A stretch of DNA of 64,000 bases from the NCBI RefSeq assembly GCF_022828475.1, contig NZ_CP059557.1, forward strand, positions 2,713,470 through 2,777,469, in the 5' to 3' direction. Shown one piece after another: positions 36,858 to 45,716 of the stretch (positions are counted from its first letter, which is position 1; each line of letters opens with the position of its first letter). This stretch comes from Saccharopolyspora gloriosae. GTDB taxonomy: Bacteria; Actinomycetota; Actinomycetes; Mycobacteriales; Pseudonocardiaceae. The notes under the pieces are model-generated. The model saw nothing but the letters and a program-made list of their open reading frames with translations, was not told the DNA's origin and made no database searches. A program made the position numbers and the translations under genes.

Positions 36858-37703
36858 ATGTCTGAACAATCGATTTTGGTCACCGGGGCGACCGGTAAGT
36901 CCGGCAGCCGCGTCGCCCGTCAACTGCGAGCCAGGGGATTGCCGGTTCGCGCGGCGGCCCGAAGCGGCGAGCACGTCTTCGACTGGACCGACGAAAGCAC
37001 CTGGGACGCGGCTCTGGAGGGTGCTCGGTCCGCCTACATCGTGCAGCTCGACGGCACGAAGCTCGTCCGTCCGTTCGTCGAGCGGGCGGTGCGGCACGGG
37101 GTGCAGCGGATCGTGCTGGCATCGGGTCGCGGGATCGACGATCCGGATTACGCCACGGACAGCAGTGGTGTCCTGGACGGCATCCTCGACAGCGAGGCCG
37201 CCGTGCGGGAGAGCGGTCTCGAGTGGACGATCAGCAGGCCGGGCTGGTTCGCGCAGAACTTCAGCGAGGGCTTCTTCGGTGATGCCATCCGCGCCGGTGA
37301 ACTGCGGCTTCCCGGTGGCGATGGGGCCGTCAGCTTCATCGATGCCGAGGACATCGCCGCGGTCGTGGTCGCCGCGCTGACCGAGGACGGGCACTCGGGC
37401 CAGATCTACGAGTTGTCGGGTCCTCGGGCGCTGACGCTGGCCGAGGCGGTGGCCACGATCTCCGAGGCCATCGGCGGCGAAGTCCGCTACGTGCCGATCT
37501 CCGCCGAGCAGTACGTCGCGGAACTCGTCGAGCAGGGGCTGCCGCCGGCCGACGCCGAAGCCTTCGCGCACGTGATCGAGCCGCTCCGGGACGGGACCGA
37601 CGAATACCTCTCGGACGGCGTGCAGCGTGCGTTGGGGCGCGAGCCGCGCAGCTTCGCCGAATTCGCCAAGGCGACCGCAGCCGCAGGCGGCTGGACGGCC
37701 TGA
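36858..37703 (+). CDS. NmrA-type NAD(P)-binding oxidoreductase
   Basis: A 281-residue atypical SDR. The Rossmann motif is ILVTGATGKSGSRVARQL; further marks are RPGWFAQNFSEGFF and VSFIDAEDIAAVVV. The catalytic Tyr/Lys of classical SDRs is not evident, as in NmrA/QOR2-like proteins, which sense NADP(H) or reduce quinones. ATG 36858 begins the conserved N-terminus; an in-frame ATG lies at 36822. Likely controlled by the divergent AraC gene. Confidence 0.85.
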   Translation: MSEQSILVTGATGKSGSRVARQLRARGLPVRAAARSGEHVFDWTDESTWDAALEGARSAYIVQLDGTKLVRPFVERAVRHGVQRIVLASGRGIDDPDYATDSSGVLDGILDSEAAVRESGLEWTISRPGWFAQNFSEGFFGDAIRAGELRLPGGDGAVSFIDAEDIAAVVVAALTEDGHSGQIYELSGPRALTLAEAVATISEAIGGEVRYVPISAEQYVAELVEQGLPPADAEAFAHVIEPLRDGTDEYLSDGVQRALGREPRSFAEFAKATAAAGGWTA

Positions 37704-37738
37704 CCCATTAGCGCCAGCTGGCGGGGGGTACGTCCCAC

Positions 37739-38209
37739 GTGTCGAGGGGAGTCGCGTCCTCGGCGCCGGCTCTGCCGGTCGCCGTTCGGGCGGCCTGCGG
37801 CGCGATCGTCGCGCTCGCCGGCAGGTCGAACGACATCGGTGAGACCTACAACGTGTCCAACCCGGACACGTTGACCTTCACGCAGGTCATCGAACGGCTG
37901 CGTGAACTGGGGTACGACATCGCCGAGCTCCCGCAGCAGGAGTGGAGCAGGTTGATCCGCCGTGACCCGGCGAACGCGCTGACACCGCTGCTGGACGTGT
38001 TCGAGACCGCGTTCACCGGGGTCGGCGGGTACCCCGACATCGACACCAAGAAGCTGGACGCGGCCCTGACCGGCACGTCGGTGAGCTGCCCACCGGTCGA
38101 CCGAGCCCTGGTGACCACTTACCTGGAGTTCTTCATGCGCAGCGGCTATTTCCCACCGCTGCCGTCGGCGCCCGGACTTCCGGGGACGGAATCCGTCCGT
38201 GCCGAGTGA
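37739..38209 (+). pseudogene. Thioester-reductase/epimerase C-terminal fragment
   Basis: An open frame of ~156 codons whose middle, from about 37785, matches the C-terminus of NRPS/CAR-type thioester reductase domains: AIVALAGRSNDIGETYNVSN, TFTQVIERLRELGYDI, FETAFTGVGGYPDID. The NADP-binding N-terminal two-thirds is absent, and the first ~15 codons look random. It is therefore probably a stranded remnant of a larger biosynthetic reductase gene. The GTG at 37739 lacks a convincing ribosome site. Confidence 0.6.
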
Positions 38210-38251
38210 AGATCACCCGTGGCCGATCACCGCGGGCGGTCGAGTCTCGGC

Positions 38252-38280
38252 CCGCCGAGGAGGACCAGGCTCCTCGGCGG
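38252..38280. terminator. Hairpin between convergent genes
   Basis: CCGCCGAGGAG and CTCCTCGGCGG form a perfect 11 bp stem with a 7-base loop between the reductase fragment and the NlpC/P60 gene. Confidence 0.6.
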
Positions 38281-38384
38281 ACCGACCGAGGTGCGGACAC
38301 ATCAACGAGCGCACCCGGCTCGGGAAGCTGACGTGCGAAGGCGCCCTGAGCCGGATGGGCCGGTCCCAGCGCGCCGTGTCCCGG

Positions 38385-39425
38385 TCAGCCCGCGAAGCGG
38401 CGGACGCTGTTGACCTGGCCCATGTACTCGACTTCCTCGACCGTGACGTCCTGGCCTTCGGTCGGGGCGTGCACGATCTTGCCGTTGCCGATGTAGATGC
38501 CGTTGTGGCTGCCCGAACTGTAGAAGAAGATCACGTCGCCGGGCTTCATGTCGCTCTGGGAGACCTTCTTGCCCTCCGAGATCTGCGACTGCGTCGAGCT
38601 GGGCAGCGACACCCCGGCCTGGCGGAAGGACCACGCGACGAGCCCGGAGCAGTCGAACTGCTGCGGCCCCTTGGCGCCGAACACGTACGGCGAGCCCTGC
38701 TTGCTCAGCGCCGCGTTGACCGCCTCGATGGCCGTGCCGGAACCGAGCAGCGACCCGACGTTGCTGCCGCCGGACATCGACTCCTGCTCTTGTTCGCTGA
38801 GACTGTTGTACTGCTCCTTGACCTTGGCGACCTGGGCGTCCATCGCGTCCTTCTTGCCCGCGATCTCGCCCTCGATCCGGGCCGCCTCGGCCGCCGCCGT
38901 CTCCGCGCGGCCGCGCGCGTCCTGGGCCTGCCGCTCGGCTCCTTCGGCCCGGTTGGTCGCGCCCGCCAACGCCTTGACGGCGTCGTTGTTGTCCTTGGCC
39001 AGCACGTCCAGCGCCGAGGACCGGTCGAGGAACTCGTCCGGTGACTCGCTGACCAGCAGCGCCGAAAGCTTGTTGAGCCGAGCTCCCTGGTACGAGGCGT
39101 GCACCAGCCGGTCGACGCCGGTGCGGAACTGCTGTTCGTCGGCACGCGCCTGACCGGCGACCCGGCCCGCCTGCTCGCTGTCGACGTTGGCCTGGTCCAG
39201 CTCCGCCCGCCGCTTGCCGTGGTCGTCCTGGGCCTTCTTGTACGTCTCCGTCAGTTCCTCGGCCTGGCGCCCCAGTTCCTTGAGCTGCTTCTGGGCGTCC
39301 GAAGCGTTGCCGGGTGGCTGCGCGACGGCCGGCGGTGAAGACACGCCGACAGCGGTGGCGACCACCGTGGCCGCCAGCGCACCGCCCATCGAGCGCTTCA
39401 ATTTGGACGACGACACTGAACGCAC
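38385..39425 (-). CDS. Secreted NlpC/P60 peptidoglycan endopeptidase (RipA-like)
   Basis: About 346 residues. A signal peptide (residues ~6-37, ending AVAQPP) is followed by a ~180-residue Gln/Ala/Glu-rich coiled coil and a C-terminal NlpC/P60 domain. The catalytic Cys is in FDCSGLVAWSF, the His in SSGSHNGIYIG, and the third polar residue in KIVHAP. It should cleave γ-D-Glu-meso-DAP stems in daughter-cell separation, like RipA. I chose GTG 39425, four bases after AAAGGAG, over the ATG at 39455. A possible c-di-AMP riboswitch lies directly upstream. Confidence 0.92.
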   Translation of the reverse strand: MRSVSSSKLKRSMGGALAATVVATAVGVSSPPAVAQPPGNASDAQKQLKELGRQAEELTETYKKAQDDHGKRRAELDQANVDSEQAGRVAGQARADEQQFRTGVDRLVHASYQGARLNKLSALLVSESPDEFLDRSSALDVLAKDNNDAVKALAGATNRAEGAERQAQDARGRAETAAAEAARIEGEIAGKKDAMDAQVAKVKEQYNSLSEQEQESMSGGSNVGSLLGSGTAIEAVNAALSKQGSPYVFGAKGPQQFDCSGLVAWSFRQAGVSLPSSTQSQISEGKKVSQSDMKPGDVIFFYSSGSHNGIYIGNGKIVHAPTEGQDVTVEEVEYMGQVNSVRRFAG

Positions 39426-39435
39426 ACAACTCCTT

Positions 39436-39590
39436 TGCCGCTTACACCGGCTCATCGGCCACGGCTGTTCGAGGCCCGCAATGGACGGCCGCCTCGAAAC
39501 GGCCGCCGACCGAGTCGGCGTGATTCACGGCGCCCCCTGCCGGATGACTGATCACCGCGAAACCGCGCACAGGCTACGCACAACGGCACC
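39436..39590 (-). promoter_or_regulatory. Possible ydaO-type (c-di-AMP) riboswitch
   Basis: In the transcribed strand the leader contains CAGGGGGCGCCGTGAATCAC and, next to the ribosome site, a stretch reading CTCGAACAGCC then GAGCCGGTGTAAGCGGC. These resemble the conserved GGGG...GUGAAUC and CCGAACC...CCGGUAGGCGG parts of ydaO riboswitches. Actinobacterial ydaO elements are known to precede NlpC/P60 and rpf genes. The match is partial and judged by eye. Confidence 0.4.
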
Positions 39591-39886
39591 CCGTGGTCCA
39601 CCAGCGCAAAGTGGCATTCGGCACAAGCGGATCCATCGGTCCGTGCGCAGCGTTTTCGAAGTGCGCGCGCTAATGGGGATTCGTGCGCCGATTACCGTGC
39701 GGACGGGCCGGCATCGTTATGCGATCAGCCGGTCGCCGAGTCCGGCAGGTTCGGCAGTTCGTCGAAACAGCGCGCTTTCCCGCGTGAACCCGGTGCCGGG
39801 CGGCCCGTTCGGGGACCGCGTTGCTCGTATCAGGTGCTCCGAATGCTCTGCCGAGCGCGTCCGGACCCGACTGAAGGTGATCACAG

Positions 39887-39988
39887 GTGCAGGCGCGGGG
39901 TTCCCGCTTCGTCCTGCTGGATTCGCTCGACCGGATCCGCGCCGGCCTGCCGCGCGAGCAGTGGACCGACGGCGCGTGCGGGCGATGA
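39887..39988 (+). CDS. Possible 33-residue small ORF
   Basis: GTG start seven bases after GAAGGTG, with strongly GC-biased third positions. The product begins VQARGSRFVLLDSLDRIRAG and ends WTDGACGR. It lies in the ~600 base gap between the NlpC/P60 and PobA-like genes, on the opposite strand to both. No family recognised; the rest of this gap (39600-39886) shows nothing clear. Confidence 0.25.
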   Translation: MQARGSRFVLLDSLDRIRAGLPREQWTDGACGR

Positions 39989-40028
39989 CGGCCCGCACGC
40001 GCTCCTCGGCGGCCCCGGGGCCGACGGG

Positions 40029-41198
40029 CTACAACCGGCCGGAGCCGACGTAGTCGCGGGCGAACCGTTCCGCTTCCGGCGTCTCACCGGTGAGCCGCTG
40101 GACCTGCGCCCGGCGGGAGCGCAGTTCCGCCGCCGGGTCGGCCGCGTCCGGCGGAAGGTGCAGCAGGTGCAGGAGTTCTTCGGAGAACCCGAGGGCGTGC
40201 CGAGCCTGGGACCGCCGCCGCTCGCCGTAACCCGCCAAGCCCGTCGCGTCGTCGTGGCGATACCACCGCACGAGCGAGCGGGCGAGGTCGGCGGCATCGG
40301 CGATGGCGAGATTCATGCCCTTGGCGCCCGAGGGCGTGAGCACGTGCGCGGCGTCCCCGGCCAGGAACGCCCGCCCGTGCCGCGAGGTCCGCGCGATGCT
40401 GCTGCGCATCCGCAGGATCCCCGGTTCCCGGATCTCGACGATCCCGGCATCGGCGCCGAGCCGGACGCCGAGTTCTTCGTGCAGCCGCGCGGCGGGCCAG
40501 CGCGCGAGGTCTTCGTCGGCGGGAACTTGCAGGTACAGGCGTCCTAGCCGACCGGCTCTCGGCATCATCCCCGCGAAGCCGCGTTCGTGGACGGCGTACC
40601 GGATGCCTTCGACCGGCGCCGTGAGGTCGGCGAGCATCGTCAGCCAGTCGTAGGGGTATCGGCGCCGCACGTCGCCGTCCGGACTTCCCGGGAACGAACG
40701 GGAAACGACGCTGCGGGCACCGTCGCACCCGATCACGAAGTCGCACTCGGCCTCGAACTCCGCGCAGCGCAGCCGTGCGCCGGTCGCGGACGTGAGGTCC
40801 ACGTCCAGCACGGCACTGTCGAAGCGTGGTGCGCGATCCGCTTCGTCGAGCGCGCCGAGCAGATCCCGCAGCAACAGCTGCTGCGGGTAGACGCAGTGCC
40901 GATCGCCGCCGGCCCGGGCCGCGTAGTCCAGCCGGATCCGCTCGCCGGAGACCACGATGTCGCACCAGCCGTGCCAGGTGGCGTCGCGGAGCAGCTCGTC
41001 GGCGAGCCCCCATTGCCGCAGGTACGCCACGACCCGGTGTTCCACCAATCCCGCGCGGGGTGTGGTCTCCACCGCCTGCCGGGAACGCTGCTCGATCACG
41101 AGCACGTCGATGCCGCTCCGGTGCAGGACGTTCGCGAGCACCAGCCCGGCAGGCCCCGCGCCGACGACGGCGACCCGGGCGCGCAGCAGGCCGCTCAT
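40029..41198 (-). CDS. 4-hydroxybenzoate 3-monooxygenase-like FAD enzyme
   Basis: A 389-residue class A flavoprotein close in length and motifs to PobA. It has VAVVGAGPAGLVLANVLHRSG, VETTPRAGLVEHRVV, DFVIGCDGARSVVSR (the DG motif) and FLAGDAAHVLTPSGAKGMNLA. PobA converts 4-hydroxybenzoate to protocatechuate; a related aromatic substrate is possible. ATG 41198 follows GGAG and overlaps the stop of a 52-codon ORF. No protocatechuate-pathway genes lie beside it, which weakens the catabolic reading. Confidence 0.85.
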   Translation of the reverse strand: MSGLLRARVAVVGAGPAGLVLANVLHRSGIDVLVIEQRSRQAVETTPRAGLVEHRVVAYLRQWGLADELLRDATWHGWCDIVVSGERIRLDYAARAGGDRHCVYPQQLLLRDLLGALDEADRAPRFDSAVLDVDLTSATGARLRCAEFEAECDFVIGCDGARSVVSRSFPGSPDGDVRRRYPYDWLTMLADLTAPVEGIRYAVHERGFAGMMPRAGRLGRLYLQVPADEDLARWPAARLHEELGVRLGADAGIVEIREPGILRMRSSIARTSRHGRAFLAGDAAHVLTPSGAKGMNLAIADAADLARSLVRWYRHDDATGLAGYGERRRSQARHALGFSEELLHLLHLPPDAADPAAELRSRRAQVQRLTGETPEAERFARDYVGSGRL

Positions 41199-41353
41199 CG
41201 GGTGGTCTCCTGCATTGCGGTGACCTCGGCGGAAATGATCTCCGGGGTGGGCGGTTCGTTGCTGACCGCGGCCGGGGCGTCGTGGTGCCGGAGCAGGTAG
41301 GCGCGGAAGGGGCTCCCGGTCGTGCCGGGGACGGCGTTGTCCAGAGTTTTCAT
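41195..41353 (-). CDS. 52-residue peptide coupled to the PobA-like gene
   Basis: An ATG-started frame begins MKTLDNAVPGTTGSPFRAYL and ends EVTAMQETTR. Third positions are almost all G or C, as in real genes here, although the DNA just upstream is AT-rich. Its TGA overlaps the monooxygenase ATG (ATGA), so it is probably expressed with it. There is no Cys, signal peptide or membrane segment. It may be a small accessory protein or a precursor peptide; I recognise no family. Confidence 0.5.
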   Translation of the reverse strand: MKTLDNAVPGTTGSPFRAYLLRHHDAPAAVSNEPPTPEIISAEVTAMQETTR

Positions 41354-41896
41354 GTACCTGGGGATTTTGAGTAGGGGGTATCGCGGCGTGCGGATCGCAG
41401 TTTCCGGACGCCCGTCTTCTTGCGTGTTGCGGATACCTTGCGAGAAGTGATCGGCAGGTTAGCACGACTGTTCCGGGTGCTGACGGTTTTCGTTGGATAA
41501 TTTCTTGACCGGCTGAAATGTGTCTTTGCGTGATGCCGGGAAGGGTTTCTTCTTAATGTCCGATTGTTGTCTTCGGCCGAGCATTCATGCTCGTTGAGTG
41601 CGCCTCTTCGGCGTAGGTTCTGCTAGTGCTTTCGGTGTAGCTCGAGAAGCTTCGGATCGATATTCAGGGGAGATCTGCAAATATGATTTACCGAGCAAGG
41701 AAGACTCTTTCTGGATCTGAATTCTAGAAATAGTTTCAGTGGGAGATTCTTCGGGTGCGGCAAGGGAATCATTCGGTCGTCGCCGCGACCGCGAGGAAGA
41801 CCGGACCTTGGCTCCCCGCCCGGCGGCGCCCTAACCTTCCTCAGGTGCGATGACGGATCCACGGCGACCTGCCCGGATTTCTGGAGGCGACGCCAC
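41354..41896. other. AT-rich divergent promoter region
   Basis: About 540 bases of clearly lower GC content between the leftward peptide/PobA-like operon and the rightward P450 gene. I see no supported gene; a 14-codon ORF at 41682 is unconvincing. It probably contains two divergent promoters, and the composition may mark a transfer junction. Confidence 0.5.
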
Positions 41897-44165
41897 ATGA
41901 GCACGTGCCCCGTCGGCCACTCGATCTCGGCGGGCGCCGCGGCGTTCGACCCGTTCGGCGAGGAGTACCAGGCCGACCCGCCGGCCTCGCTGCGCTGGTC
42001 GCGCGACGAGGAACCGGTCTTCTACAGCCCGGAGATCGGCTATTGGGTGGTGACCCGGTACGCGGACGTCGCGGCCGTGTTCCGGGACAACTCGCTGTTC
42101 TCGCCCTCGATCGCGCTGGAGAAGATCACCCCGGTCTCGGCGGCGGCCACCCGGAAACTCGCCGAATACGGCTACGCCATGGACCCGCACGCTGGTGAAC
42201 GAGGACGAGCCCGCCCACCAGCCGCGCCGCCGGGCGCTGATGGGCTCGTTCGCGCCCGAGGCGCTGGCGGCGCACGAGCCGATGGTGCGCGAACTCGCCC
42301 GCGACTACGTCGACCGGTTCGTGGACAAGGGCGAGGCCGACCTCGTCGACGAGATGTTCTGGGAGGTCACCCTCACCGTCGCCCTGCACTTCCTCGGCGT
42401 GCCGGAGGAGGACATGCCGACGCTGCGGAAGTACTCGATCGCCCACACCGTCAACACCTGGGGGCGGCCGTCACCGGAGCAACAGGTGGAGGTCGCGGAG
42501 GCCGTCGGCAACTTCTGGCACTTCGCAGGCGAGGTCGTGGCGAAACTGCGCGCGGACCCGTCCGGACCCGGCTGGATGCCCTACAGCATCCGGTTGCAGC
42601 GCGAACTGCCCGACATCATCACCGATTCCTACCTGCACTCGATGATGATGGCCGGCATCGTCGCCGCGCACGAGACGACGGCCAACGCCGCGGCCAACGC
42701 GGTGAAGTCGTTGCTGGAGAACCGATCGGCATGGGACGAGCTGTGCGCCGACCCGGCACTGATCTCGAACGCCGTCGAGGAATGCCTGCGGCACAACGGA
42801 TCGGTCGCGGCCTGGCGCCGGCTCGTGACCGCCGACACCGAGATCGGCGGAGTGCCCGTCCCGCGCGGTGCGAAGCTGCTCATCGTCAACTCCTCGGCGA
42901 ACCACGACGAGCGGCACTTCGACGATCCCGACGAGTTCGACGTCCGGCGCGACAACGCCGCGGACCACCTGACCTTCGGCTACGGCAGCCACCAGTGCCT
43001 CGGCAAGAACCTCGCCCGGATGGAGCTGCAGGTGTTCCTGGAAGAGCTCACCAAGCGGCTCCCGCACCTGGAGCCGGTGCCCGGCCGGAAGCTGACGTAC
43101 CTGCCCAACACCTCCTTCCGCGGCCCGGAGCACCTGTGGGTGAGCTGGGATCCGGCGGCGAACCCGGAACGGCGCGACCCCGGCCTGCTGAACCGGCCGC
43201 ACCCGGTGCGCATCGGGGAACCGCTCCGCCGGGCCATCACGCGCACGGTGACCGTCGAAGCCGTCGAACCGGTGGCGGAGAACGTCGTCTCGGTGACGCT
43301 GTCCGGGGCCGGGCTGCCGAGGTGGACGCCCGGTTCGCACATCGACGTCGAGCTGGGGGAGTCGTCGCGGCAGTACTCGCTGTGCGGCGACCCCGCCGAG
43401 CCGGATCGCTACCGGATCGCGGTGCTGCGCGAACGGGAGAGCCGGGGCGGGTCGCGGTTCGTGCACGAGCGGCTCGAAGTCGGCGAGACGCTGCGGATTC
43501 GGGGGCCGCGCAACCACTTCCGGCTCGACCCGGGCGCCGACGACTACCTGTTCGTCGCCGGCGGCATCGGCATCACTCCGATCATCGCGATGGCCGATCA
43601 TGCTCACGCGGCGGGTGCCGCCTACGAGATCCATTACTGCGGGCGCGGCGAGTCGACGATGGCGTTGCTCGACCGCCTCCGCCGGGACCACGGCGACGCG
43701 CTCACCGTGCACACGAGCAGTGGCGGTCGCCTCGACGTCGATGCGCTGCTCGCGGAGCCTGTCGCGGGCAGGCAGGTCTACGCGTGCGGGCCGCAGCGCC
43801 TGCTCACCGCGCTGGAAGCGGCGATGATCCGGTGGCCGCAGGACTCCCTCCGCGTCGAGCACTTCGAGGCCGCATCCCTGCTCGACCCGGCAAGTGAGCA
43901 CGCCTTCGACGTCGAACTCGCCGACTCCGGCGGCACCGTCATGGTCCCCGCCGATCTGACGGTGCTCACAGCCCTGCGGGCGGCCGGTGTCGACGTGCCC
44001 AGCGACTGCGAGGAGGGCCTGTGCGGTTCCTGCGAGGTCGCGGTGCTCGACGGCACGGTCGACCATCGCGATCGGGTGCTGACCAGGGCCGAGCGCGCGA
44101 CCGGGCGCAGCATGATGACCTGCTGCTCCCGAGCTTGTGGAACCACGTTGGCCCTCGGTCTCTGA
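41897..44165 (+). pseudogene. Self-sufficient cytochrome P450 (CYP116B type), frameshifted
   Basis: Two frames together encode a ~756-residue class VII fusion: P450, then an FMN/NADPH reductase, then a plant-type [2Fe-2S] ferredoxin. The first frame covers the N-terminus to YAMDP (about 42189); the second resumes at TLVNEDEPAHQPRRRALM. Later marks are the I-helix AGIVAAHETT, heme loop FGYGSHQCLGKN, flavin motif RQYSLCGD, nucleotide motif GGIGITP, and iron-sulfur motif CEEGLCGSCEVAVLDG. A +1 or -2 change at 42186-42192 breaks it. ATG 41897 follows CTGGAGG. If intact it would hydroxylate small aromatics or alkanes without separate redox partners. Confidence 0.85.
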
Positions 44166-44372
44166 AACCGTCCCAGCCCTAGGTCGGCTCGTTGGAAGTC
44201 CAGTATGGACGATCAATTTCTGCGGTTTTACCGTCGAAGTGGGGTCGAACGGGCGCAGGAATTTTGCCATTGCGCCCACACTGCGGGGTTCCGGCTCTTA
44301 GCCTGGGGCGTGACCGGCGACGTTCCGGCCGGTCCTGCAGTGGATCACCACCTCTGCGCGGGAGGGACGACC

Positions 44373-45566
44373 ATGGCCGCTGAGGCCCCGATCGGGATCA
44401 ACGTCAGTGCCGAGCACGAACCGCTCTTGCGGCGGCTGGACGGCATCACCCCGCTGCTGAACGAGAACGCCGAGCGGTCCGAGGCGCTCGGCCGCCTCAC
44501 CGAGGTCGTCGTGGAGGCGCTGCACGACACCGGTGTCTTCCGGGTGTGCATCCCGCGTGAACTGGGCGGCTACGAGTTCTCGCCGCGCCAGATCCTCGAC
44601 ACGGTTTCCCGCCTCTCCTACGCCGATTCCGCCGCGAGCTGGTCCGTGATGGCGCTGCAGATGGTGACCGGCACGACCGCCGCCTACCTCGGCGCGGACG
44701 CGGCGCGCGACCTGTTCGCCGACGTCGGCGCCGGCCGCCACGCGCTGATCGCGGGACAGGGCACCAAGCCCGGCACCGCCGTGCGGGCCGACGGGGGCTA
44801 CCGCATCACCGGCCACTGGCATTTCGCATCGGGCCTGCCGATGGCCAGCCACATCCACACCGCGGCGCTGTGCGCGGAGACCGGCGAGTCGCTCGTGTGC
44901 ACCTTGCCGAAGGAGCACGTGGAGCAGGTCGACAACTGGGACGTGATGGGACTCCGCGCGACCGGCAGTATCGACTACCGCTGCGAAGACGTCTTCGTGC
45001 CGAGCACGCACGCCTACGAGGCGGCCACCACGGACAACCGGCACGGCGGCGCCATGTACCGCATGGGCCTGGTGAACATGTCCGCCATCTTCCACAGCGG
45101 GTGGGCGCTCGGCGTGGGCCGCCGCATGCTCGACGAGATGAAGGCCTTGGCGGCGAAGAAAACGGGCGGCCCGAACGCCTCGGTGGACACCGGGCAGTTC
45201 CACGCCGAGTTCGCCGCGGCGGAGAGCAGGCTCCGCTCGGCGCGCGCCTGGGCGATGGAGGTCTGGGCCGACAACGAGGCGACGCTGGGCCGCGGTGAGC
45301 TCCTCAGCGCCGAGCAGGAGACCCTGACGCGGCTGATGTTGAACAACGCCACGTGGTCGGCGCAGGCCGTCGGCGAGACCGTCTACAAGTGGGCGGGCAC
45401 GGCGGCGTTGCGGCGTGGAGTGCTGCAGCGGTTCTTCCGCGACCTCCACGCAGGCACCCAGCACGTCACTTCAGGCCCGGTGGTCTTGCAGAACTGCGGA
45501 AAGTGGCTGAGCGGCCTGGCCTCGGAGTCGGCTTGGGTGTTCTTGGATCTGAACCCGACCAGATGA
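44373..45566 (+). CDS. Acyl-CoA-dehydrogenase-fold flavin monooxygenase
   Basis: A 397-residue group D flavoprotein (HsaA/HpaB/IacA-like). Family features are FRVCIPRELGGYEFSP, DSAASWSVMALQM, GYRITGHWHFASGLP (flavin loop) and DNWDVMGLRATGSIDY. Such enzymes hydroxylate phenols or indoles using reduced flavin from a partner reductase. None is adjacent, although the broken P450 fusion upstream carries a reductase module. ATG 44373 follows GGGAGGGA. A reverse-oriented structured repeat follows. Confidence 0.85.
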   Translation: MAAEAPIGINVSAEHEPLLRRLDGITPLLNENAERSEALGRLTEVVVEALHDTGVFRVCIPRELGGYEFSPRQILDTVSRLSYADSAASWSVMALQMVTGTTAAYLGADAARDLFADVGAGRHALIAGQGTKPGTAVRADGGYRITGHWHFASGLPMASHIHTAALCAETGESLVCTLPKEHVEQVDNWDVMGLRATGSIDYRCEDVFVPSTHAYEAATTDNRHGGAMYRMGLVNMSAIFHSGWALGVGRRMLDEMKALAAKKTGGPNASVDTGQFHAEFAAAESRLRSARAWAMEVWADNEATLGRGELLSAEQETLTRLMLNNATWSAQAVGETVYKWAGTAALRRGVLQRFFRDLHAGTQHVTSGPVVLQNCGKWLSGLASESAWVFLDLNPTR

Positions 45567-45712
45567 TCTTGCGTGTCGTTGTCTTGTCAGCGGCGCAACC
45601 GCTGAAGTAGCGACCATCAACGGAAAAGGACCACCGGCGGGTTCTCAGGTGCTTCCTCGCGAGGAAGCACCTGAGGCTCCGCTACCCGGACACCCGCGCA
45701 GCTGATTCCGCG
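45567..45712 (-). repeat. Intergenic structured repeat, copy 7 (inverted, loop-less)
   Basis: On the minus strand it reads GTCCGGGTAGCGGAGC, then a perfect palindrome CTCAGGTGCTTCCTCGC-GAGGAAGCACCTGAG with the inner hairpin deleted, then AACCCGCCGGTGGTCC, a downstream hairpin TTCAGCGG-TTGCG-CCGCTGA and ACAAGACAACGACACGCAAG. The stem differs from copy 1 at paired positions (GGTGC/GCACC against GCGGC/GCCGC). It fills the space between two convergent genes. Confidence 0.85.
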
Positions 45713-45716
45713 GTGG

